A stretch of DNA of 10,981 nucleotides, taken from positions 1 through 10,981 of the forward strand of contig JAKEGR010000111.1 of assembly GCA_022615465.1 (NCBI GenBank). The letters run 5' to 3'. The translations under genes were made by a program, and so were the position numbers. Position 1 is the first letter of the stretch. Each line of letters opens with the position of its first letter. This document shows, one piece after another, positions 6,773-10,981 of the stretch. A model generated the notes under the pieces. That model worked only from the letters and a program-made list of their open reading frames with translations, was not told the origin of the DNA and made no database searches. This stretch comes from Planctomycetota bacterium. Its GTDB lineage: Bacteria > Planctomycetota > Planctomycetia > Pirellulales > Lacipirellulaceae.

Positions 6773-7909
6773 ATGCCCACCATAATCGACCGCTACATGC
6801 TCCGCCAGTTCACGCAGGTGTTCATCATCTGCTTCCTCAGTCTGGTCGGTCTGTACACGGTCATCGACTTGTTTGGACACCTCGACCACTTCGTCGACTT
6901 TGCCGACGAGCATGGCGGTCTGCTCGTCACCCTCGCCTCGTTCTATGGTTTTCGCACACTCTGGTTTTTCGATCGCCTCAGTGGTGTGCTGACGCTCACC
7001 GCCGTGATGTTCACGGTAACCTGGATTCAGCGTCACAACGAAATGACGGCATTGCTGGCCGCCGGAATTCCGCGGCTGCGGGTTCTTCGGCCCGTTCTGA
7101 TCGCGGCCATTGGGGTAAGTCTTCTCGCAGCAGCCAGCCGCGAAATGATCATACCCAACATTCGCCACAAACTAGCGATCGATTCCAGGAACCTGGCTGG
7201 TCAGCAAGAAGTGCTCATGCAACCACGATTTGACAGCCAGACGGAGATTCTTATTGGCGGCGAAAAAATCATTCCCGCCGACCAGGCAATCGTCGATGCC
7301 AACTTCGTGCTGCCGCGCGCGCTCGATCAATTCGGCCGACGTCTGATTGCCCGCGAAGCCCGCTTCCTGCCGGCCAAAGATGCGTTGCCGAGTGGTTATC
7401 TGCTGAGCGGCGTGACCACGCCGAGAATTCTCCTCGAAAAGCCGTCTCTCGAGTTCGCCGGACAGACCGTCGTCCTCACGCCGCACGATGCGAAGTGGCT
7501 GCAACCCGACCAGCTCTTCGTGGTCAGCGGTGTCTCGTTCGAGTTTCTCTCGGCTGGTTCCAGTTGGCGTGACTTCGCCTCGACTCGCGAACTTGTCCAC
7601 GAAATGCGCAGTCCCAGCACCGATCTTGGGGCCGACGTCCGTGTTGCAATTCACTCGCGTTTCTTGCAACCATTTGTCGACACGACGTTGATTTTTCTCG
7701 GGCTGCCGTTTGTTGTCACGCGCTCGAATCGGAATCCGTTCATCGCGGTCGGGTTGTGCCTGGCGGTCGTGACAGTCTTTATGATCGTCGCCCTGGGATG
7801 CCAATCACTTGGCACCACCGGTTGGCTTCAACCGACGCTCGCCGCCTGGTTGCCGCTCATGATCTTCGCGCCGATCGCCGTCGGCTTGAGCGATTCCCTG
7901 CAGCAATAA
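6773..7909 (+). CDS. LptF/LptG family (YjgP/YjgQ) LPS export permease
   Basis: 378 residues, typical for LptF/LptG (about 350-370). These inner-membrane subunits pair with LptB to extract lipopolysaccharide and pass it to the LptC-A-D bridge. Three N-terminal membrane segments (about 12-34, 55-82, 102-121) and three C-terminal ones (about 296-314, 323-343, 352-372) flank a periplasmic jellyroll region (about 125-290). The family start 'IDRYMLRQFTQVF' and the coupling segment 'NEMTALLAAGIPRLRVLRP' (89-107) are clear. The open frame begins at GTG 6614, but ATG 6773 gives the family N-terminus; only a weak GGGG precedes it. LptF and LptG cannot be separated from the sequence alone, so no symbol is given. 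Its usual partner is not next to it in this window. Confidence 0.85.
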   Translation: MPTIIDRYMLRQFTQVFIICFLSLVGLYTVIDLFGHLDHFVDFADEHGGLLVTLASFYGFRTLWFFDRLSGVLTLTAVMFTVTWIQRHNEMTALLAAGIPRLRVLRPVLIAAIGVSLLAAASREMIIPNIRHKLAIDSRNLAGQQEVLMQPRFDSQTEILIGGEKIIPADQAIVDANFVLPRALDQFGRRLIAREARFLPAKDALPSGYLLSGVTTPRILLEKPSLEFAGQTVVLTPHDAKWLQPDQLFVVSGVSFEFLSAGSSWRDFASTRELVHEMRSPSTDLGADVRVAIHSRFLQPFVDTTLIFLGLPFVVTRSNRNPFIAVGLCLAVVTVFMIVALGCQSLGTTGWLQPTLAAWLPLMIFAPIAVGLSDSLQQ

Positions 7910-7949
7910 GATCCGTTCGGCGATGGGGCCTTGTCGAACTTCTTGGGAT

Positions 7950-7968
7950 GTCTTGGCATTGGCAAGAC
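7950..7968 (+). terminator. Weak hairpin after lptF
   Basis: GTCTTG (7950-7955) and CAAGAC (7963-7968) form a 6-bp stem with a 7-base loop, 41 bases after the lptF stop. There is no T-run, so the terminator role is only a suggestion. The rest of the 253-base gap to ppk2 holds a second 6-bp stem, GGCAAG/CTTGCC (8070-8087), and no supported gene. Confidence 0.25.
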
Positions 7969-8074
7969 GCAATTCACCTCAGTTGGGGCACGCGATACCA
8001 TGCCCTCGATGCGAAAACCCAGGGAGCGTTCGCTACAGGCGTTCCGTCTCCTGGTGGTACGGTCTTTCCGGCAA

Positions 8075-8104
8075 GTGACGGCTTGCCAGGCTGTGAGCTA
8101 TGAT
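8075..8104 (+). promoter_or_regulatory. Candidate sigma-70-type promoter of ppk2
   Basis: A good -10 hexamer TATGAT (8099-8104) has GTGACG (8075-8080) 18 bases upstream as a poor -35. The start would be near 8111, with a leader of about 52 bases before ATG 8163. The -35 overlaps the GGCAAG/CTTGCC inverted repeat at 8070-8087. Confidence 0.3.
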
Positions 8105-8162
8105 TGGACAGTTGCCGCCCCGCGTGGCGCAGCCCGAACGATCCTCACAAAGGCCAAATACG

Positions 8163-9101
8163 ATGCCACACAAGAAGAAATCCGCGGATCCCACATCAAA
8201 TCGCACTCGCCGCCGGTTGCAAAAGGTCATTGCCGATTGCCGAGTGGAGCCTGGTGAAAAGTCGCGGCTCTCGTCCCGCGATGCCGCTTGGGCAGGCAGC
8301 AAGAAGGCTCCGAAGAGTGAGCGGAAGAACCTGGCGGAACAACTGCTTTCGCAGGACGTCTCCGACCTGGCTGTGGCCCAGGAGCTGCTCTACGCCTCCA
8401 ATTCATCTTCCGTGCTGCTGATTTTTCAGGCGATGGACGCGGCAGGTAAGGATAGCACGATTCGGCACGTGATGTCGGGCGTCAACCCGCAGGGCTGCCA
8501 GGTCTACAGCTTCAAGCAGCCGTCGCCGGAGGAGCTTGACCACAATTTTCTCTGGCGGTGCATGAAGGCGTTGCCGGAACACGGGCGGATTGGGATCTTC
8601 AACCGCTCCTATTATGAGGAAGTGCTCGTTGTCCGCGTCCATCCCGAGCTGCTTGTCTCGCAGCACCTCTCCGATACGAAGCCGACGAAGGAGTTCTGGC
8701 AATCGCGGTACGACGACATCAACCACTTCGAGCAGCATCTTGTGCGAAACGGCACGGTCATTGTGAAGTTCTTTCTCAACGTGTCGAAAGAGGAGCAGCG
8801 GAAGCGGTTTCTGGAACGGATCGACAGGCCGGAAAAACACTGGAAGTTCTCTGCCAGCGATACGCGCGAACGCGAACACTGGGACGATTACATGCGGGCC
8901 TACGAACAGATGCTCACCGCCACAAGCACCGAGTGGGCACCGTGGTACGTGATCCCCGCCGATAACAAGTGGATCACTCGCGCGCTGGTGGCCAACATCA
9001 TTGCCTCGACAATCCGCAACCTGCATCTGAGCTATCCAACGCTGACGCCAGAGCAAGAGCGAGAACTGAAAGCTGCCGGCCGGCGATTGCGACGCGAATA
9101 A
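8163..9101 (+). CDS. ppk2: Polyphosphate kinase 2 family, class III-like (polyphosphate:nucleotide phosphotransferase)
   Basis: 312 residues. PPK2 enzymes move phosphate between polyphosphate and nucleotides; class III members can phosphorylate both AMP and ADP. Walker A is '[19 protein letters not shown]' (88-106, Lys96), followed by the family text '[20 protein letters not shown]' (107-126). Walker B/lid start is '[20 protein letters not shown]' (142-161). '[20 protein letters not shown]' and '[20 protein letters not shown]' complete the C-terminal half. The [20 protein letters not shown] wording resembles class III rather than class I; this is from memory of the family, not a computed tree. 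The frame is open from ATG 8100, but ATG 8163 was chosen because AAAGG (8149-8153) lies 9 bases before it and the upstream residues look non-family. It appears to be a single-gene unit. Confidence 0.93.
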   Translation: MPHKKKSADPTSNRTRRRLQKVIADCRVEPGEKSRLSSRDAAWAGSKKAPKSERKNLAEQLLSQDVSDLAVAQELLYASNSSSVLLIFQAMDAAGKDSTIRHVMSGVNPQGCQVYSFKQPSPEELDHNFLWRCMKALPEHGRIGIFNRSYYEEVLVVRVHPELLVSQHLSDTKPTKEFWQSRYDDINHFEQHLVRNGTVIVKFFLNVSKEEQRKRFLERIDRPEKHWKFSASDTREREHWDDYMRAYEQMLTATSTEWAPWYVIPADNKWITRALVANIIASTIRNLHLSYPTLTPEQERELKAAGRRLRRE

Positions 9102-9381
9102 TCGTCGCGATTTGCGCGATATGTCTGTATCTGTGTTGCCTTCCCGATTATTTGCACGGACCAGAACCCACGCCTTGCATCGGTTGCAAGAGGGGCGATC
9201 TCCGCGGGTGCCGCTCCGGGGCTTGCCGGAAATATCGACTTCCGTATCTTTATCTTAACCGAAACTTGACCGCTTGCTTCTAGGCGAGCGGAAGCAGCGT
9301 GGTACAATTGGTCAATCACCCTTTACTCAAATCGCCACGAGAAGGCTGGTCATTCGAATCCCTGGAAAGGTGTGTGACGCC
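9102..9381. other. Intergenic region between ppk2 and the SnoaL-like gene, with several small stems
   Basis: 280 bases without a supported gene. Stems seen: CTTGCA/TGCAAG (9174-9190, 5-base loop), TCCGG/CCGGA (9215-9230), and CCGCTTGC/GCGAGCGG (9270-9291). None is followed by a T-run. The first may end ppk2 transcription; the last sits just upstream of a possible promoter. Confidence 0.4.
9270..9308 (+). promoter_or_regulatory. Candidate extended -10 promoter with overlapping inverted repeat
   Basis: TGGTACAAT (9300-9308) is a TGn-extended -10 with TACAAT at 9303-9308. There is no good -35 at the right distance; the TTGACC at 9266-9271 is too far away. An 8-bp inverted repeat, CCGCTTGC/GCGAGCGG with one G-T type mismatch (9270-9291), covers the -35 zone and could be an operator. 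Transcription would start near 9315, about 67 bases before ATG 9382. Confidence 0.35.
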
Positions 9382-10341
9382 ATGAGCTATCGTTTCTCTC
9401 TTGCCGCCACTGTGTGCGGAGCGATGCTGTTCGCTGGTTCGCCTCTGCTCGCGCAAGTAGCACCGCCCCCCAGCATCGCGCCAGTACCCGCGGACGCTGC
9501 CGAAGCGCCGCTGCCCGAGCAGCCGCTGCTCGACATTGCTCAGCAGTACGTGGATGCCTACAACAATCACGACCTGGACCGCATCGTCGAGTTCTATGCA
9601 CCCGATGCCGACGTCGTGAACGCGAAGGGCGATCACCTCATCGGCCGGGATGAGGTCCGAGCTGCCCTGGAAGAGACTTTTGCGGAAAATCCCAGCATCA
9701 AGCTCAGTCTCTCCATTGAATCGGTGCGATTCGTGACCGAGGACGTGGCCGTGGAGCAAGGCGAAGTGATCTCGTTTGCCGATGGTGAACACGCATCCAC
9801 GAACAGTGTTTACACGATTGTCCATGTCCGGCGTGATGGTCAGTGGCAGGTCGAGTACATCCGGACGATCAAAGACGTTCCCATAACGGGCTATGAGCAC
9901 CTCAAGCCGTTGGAATGGCTGGTTGGCGATTGGATCGACGAAGGCGCGGATGCTGTCGTTGAAAACAAGTGCCGCTGGAGTGACGATCAATCTTACTTGC
10001 TGACCGAATACAGCGTCATCCGCGATGGCGAAGTCCTGCTCAGTGGCAACCAACGCATTGGCTGGGATCCGCAGGCAAACCAGATTCACTCATGGTCGTT
10101 CGACGAGGGTGGCAGTGTTAGCGAGGCTACCTGGACGCTGGTTGATGGCCGATGGATCGTGCAGTCCAATGGTGTGTCGGCCGATGGCACCTCGGGCAAC
10201 ATGACGCGCATTCTCGAACCGGATGGGCCAGATCGTTACATCCTCACAATTACCGACCGACTCGTCGGCGAAGAGTCGCTTCCCGAAATCCAAGTGACGC
10301 TGGTCCGCAAAGCGGCGGCACCACAGTCCGCGGCCAAGTAA
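9382..10341 (+). CDS. Exported SnoaL/NTF2-like protein (SgcJ/EcaC type) with a second C-terminal domain
   Basis: 319 residues. It starts with a Sec signal peptide (SLAATVCGAMLFAGSPLLA, cleavage likely after the LLA at about 24), then a Pro/Ala-rich linker (25-48). An NTF2/SnoaL-like fold follows at about 48-165: 'QYVDAYNNHDLDRIVEFYAP' (55-74), 'DHLIGRDEVRAALEETFAEN' (84-103), and the strand 'VYTIVHVRRDGQWQVEYIRT' (143-162), as in the SgcJ/EcaC group. Residues about 170-310 form a second beta-rich region beginning 'LKPLEWLVGDWIDEG', like lipocalin/DUF1579-type domains. No catalytic residues can be assigned; the family is often called oxidoreductase without proof. The frame is open from TTG 9274, but ATG 9382 gives the signal peptide and has GGAAAGG upstream. 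The next gene begins 40 bases after the stop, so the two are probably co-transcribed. Confidence 0.85.
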   Translation: MSYRFSLAATVCGAMLFAGSPLLAQVAPPPSIAPVPADAAEAPLPEQPLLDIAQQYVDAYNNHDLDRIVEFYAPDADVVNAKGDHLIGRDEVRAALEETFAENPSIKLSLSIESVRFVTEDVAVEQGEVISFADGEHASTNSVYTIVHVRRDGQWQVEYIRTIKDVPITGYEHLKPLEWLVGDWIDEGADAVVENKCRWSDDQSYLLTEYSVIRDGEVLLSGNQRIGWDPQANQIHSWSFDEGGSVSEATWTLVDGRWIVQSNGVSADGTSGNMTRILEPDGPDRYILTITDRLVGEESLPEIQVTLVRKAAAPQSAAK

Positions 10342-10369
10342 CTTCGACCCACTGGCCAAGGGAGACCAT

Positions 10370-10373
10370 GGAG
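10370..10373 (+). promoter_or_regulatory. Ribosome binding site of the Gly/Arg/Ser/Pro-rich gene
   Basis: GGAG, 8 bases before ATG 10382, fixes the start in this frame. The other nearby ATG at 10368 is out of frame. Confidence 0.6.
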
Positions 10374-10381
10374 ATTTTACG

Positions 10382-10981
10382 ATGCGTATTTTCATTCGTA
10401 CGTTCACTGGGTTGGTGCTGATTGGCGTGTTCATTGCGTATGGTTCGCTCGAACCATCCTGGGGCCGTGGCGGGGGTGGTGGCGGCGGCGGTCGTGGAGG
10501 TGGTGGTGGCGGCATGAGTCGTGGCGGAGGTGGTGGCGGTATGAGTCGTGGCGGAGGAGGCGGCGGTATGAGCCGTGGCGGCAGTAGCATGGGCCGTGCG
10601 CCGAGCGTCAGCCGACCGCAGTCTCGACCAAGCACATCGCGTCCAAGTGTTTCGCGCCCTAGTAGTGGCAGCCGCCCACAAGTCAGTCGACCGAGTTCCG
10701 GCGCGCGGCCAGGCACCGTGAACTATCAGCGACCAAGCGCTTCGACGCGTCCGGGAGCCAGCCGGCCGTCGATAGCGACCCGGCCGGGCGGGACAACACC
10801 GCCCTCGACGCGACCGGCGACCCGTCCGTCCGGCGATCGACCGTCCATCTCCCAACGCCCATCTACGCTTCCTGGAGGTGGTGGTCGGCCAACAACGCTT
10901 CCCGCTCGTCCAGGAGGCGGCGATCGCCCAACGACGCTTCCTGGCCGACCTGGCCCTGGTGACCGGCCGAGCCTCGGTGGC
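10382..10981 (+). CDS. Gly-rich then RPS/RPT-repeat secreted protein, 3' end beyond window
   Basis: At least 200 residues, open to the window end with no stop. I do not recognise a named family. Residues 1-20 (MRIFIRTFTGLVLIGVFIAY) are a signal peptide or membrane anchor. Residues 28-44 are almost pure Gly with two Arg. Residues 45-67 repeat M-S-R followed by a Gly run, starting at Met45, 54 and 63. From about 73 on the protein is Ser/Arg/Pro-rich with many S-R-P-S and T-R-P units, changing to RPTTLPGRPGGGD-type units from 159. The sequence is highly basic and surely disordered. Exported basic Gly/Pro/Ser-rich proteins often bind envelope polymers, but no function can be given. It is 40 bases after the SnoaL-like gene with its own GGAG. 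A folded domain may lie beyond the window. Codon choice within the repeats varies between synonyms, which argues for selection on the protein. Confidence 0.8.
   Translation, partial: MRIFIRTFTGLVLIGVFIAYGSLEPSWGRGGGGGGGGRGGGGGGMSRGGGGGGMSRGGGGGGMSRGGSSMGRAPSVSRPQSRPSTSRPSVSRPSSGSRPQVSRPSSGARPGTVNYQRPSASTRPGASRPSIATRPGGTTPPSTRPATRPSGDRPSISQRPSTLPGGGGRPTTLPARPGGGDRPTTLPGRPGPGDRPSLGG
10514..10582 (+). repeat. 27-bp tandem repeat coding M-S-R-G6
   Basis: Two full units (10514-10540, 10541-10567) and a partial third (10568-10582), each starting ATGAG[T/C]CGTGGCGG. They lie inside the Gly-rich coding region. Units differ at a few silent positions. Confidence 0.85.
10856..10981 (+). repeat. 30-39-bp tandem repeats coding RP(S/T)TLP units
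   Basis: Units begin at 10856 (30 bp), 10886 (39 bp), 10925 (39 bp) and 10964 (cut by the window end). The protein consensus is RPTTLPxRPGxGD. The array probably continues to the right of the window. Confidence 0.75.

Noticed and set aside
7931..8257. Plus-strand open frame across the lptF-ppk2 gap
   Set aside because: It overlaps the ppk2 start in another frame and has no ribosome site or family resemblance.
10090..10716. Minus-strand open frame with long Pro runs
   Set aside because: It is the complement of the Gly-rich coding repeats. The plus-strand frame has a ribosome site, a signal peptide and operon spacing; the minus frame has none of these.
10250..10855. Minus-strand open frame rich in Thr/Ala/His
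   Set aside because: Another product of the same Gly-codon repeats, without a start signal or family motifs.

Overview
The window looks like chromosome of a Gram-negative bacterium, most likely a member of the Planctomycetota (Pirellulales-like). This placement is an inference from gene content, not a database result. It rests on a Gram-negative flagellar rod/P-ring gene set, an LPS-export permease, an enlarged DUF502 membrane protein, a two-domain exported SnoaL-like protein and a Gly/Arg/Ser/Pro-rich secreted protein. I see no rRNA, tRNA, CRISPR array, insertion sequence or phage gene. Nine complete protein genes and one 3'-truncated gene are supported, plus a possible sliver of an eleventh gene at the left edge.

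Left part (1-2894, minus strand): a flagellar rod cluster reads flgF -> flgG -> flgA, with perhaps the first codons of the next gene (flgH is expected) running off the left end. FlgF and FlgG are rod proteins, and FlgA is the periplasmic chaperone for the P-ring. The 290-base gap upstream of flgF (2895-3184) carries a near-consensus sigma-54 promoter 47-66 bases before the flgF start, and two inverted repeats further upstream that could bind an activator. This is the best regulatory signal in the window.

Middle (3185-6447, minus strand): comF -> DUF502 -> hemC -> zincin-like metallopeptidase. The last three are tightly packed: DUF502 and hemC overlap by 8 bases, and hemC and the peptidase are 16 bases apart. 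They look like one transcription unit. A perfect 11-bp inverted repeat lies between comF and DUF502. comF is read divergently from lptF across a 325-base gap.

Right part (6773-10981, plus strand): lptF (LPS transport permease), a class III-like polyphosphate kinase 2, an exported SnoaL/NTF2-like protein, and 40 bases later the start of a repeat-rich secreted protein (10382 to the window end). That last reading frame has no stop inside the window and is easily missed; reading frames on its opposite strand are artefacts of the Gly-rich repeats.

Most of the window is ordinary housekeeping, envelope and motility biology. I found no evidence for a wholly new defence or mobile system. The items most worth checking are the sigma-54 control region, the long inverted repeat at 5550-5572, and the repeat-rich secreted protein with its SnoaL-like neighbour.
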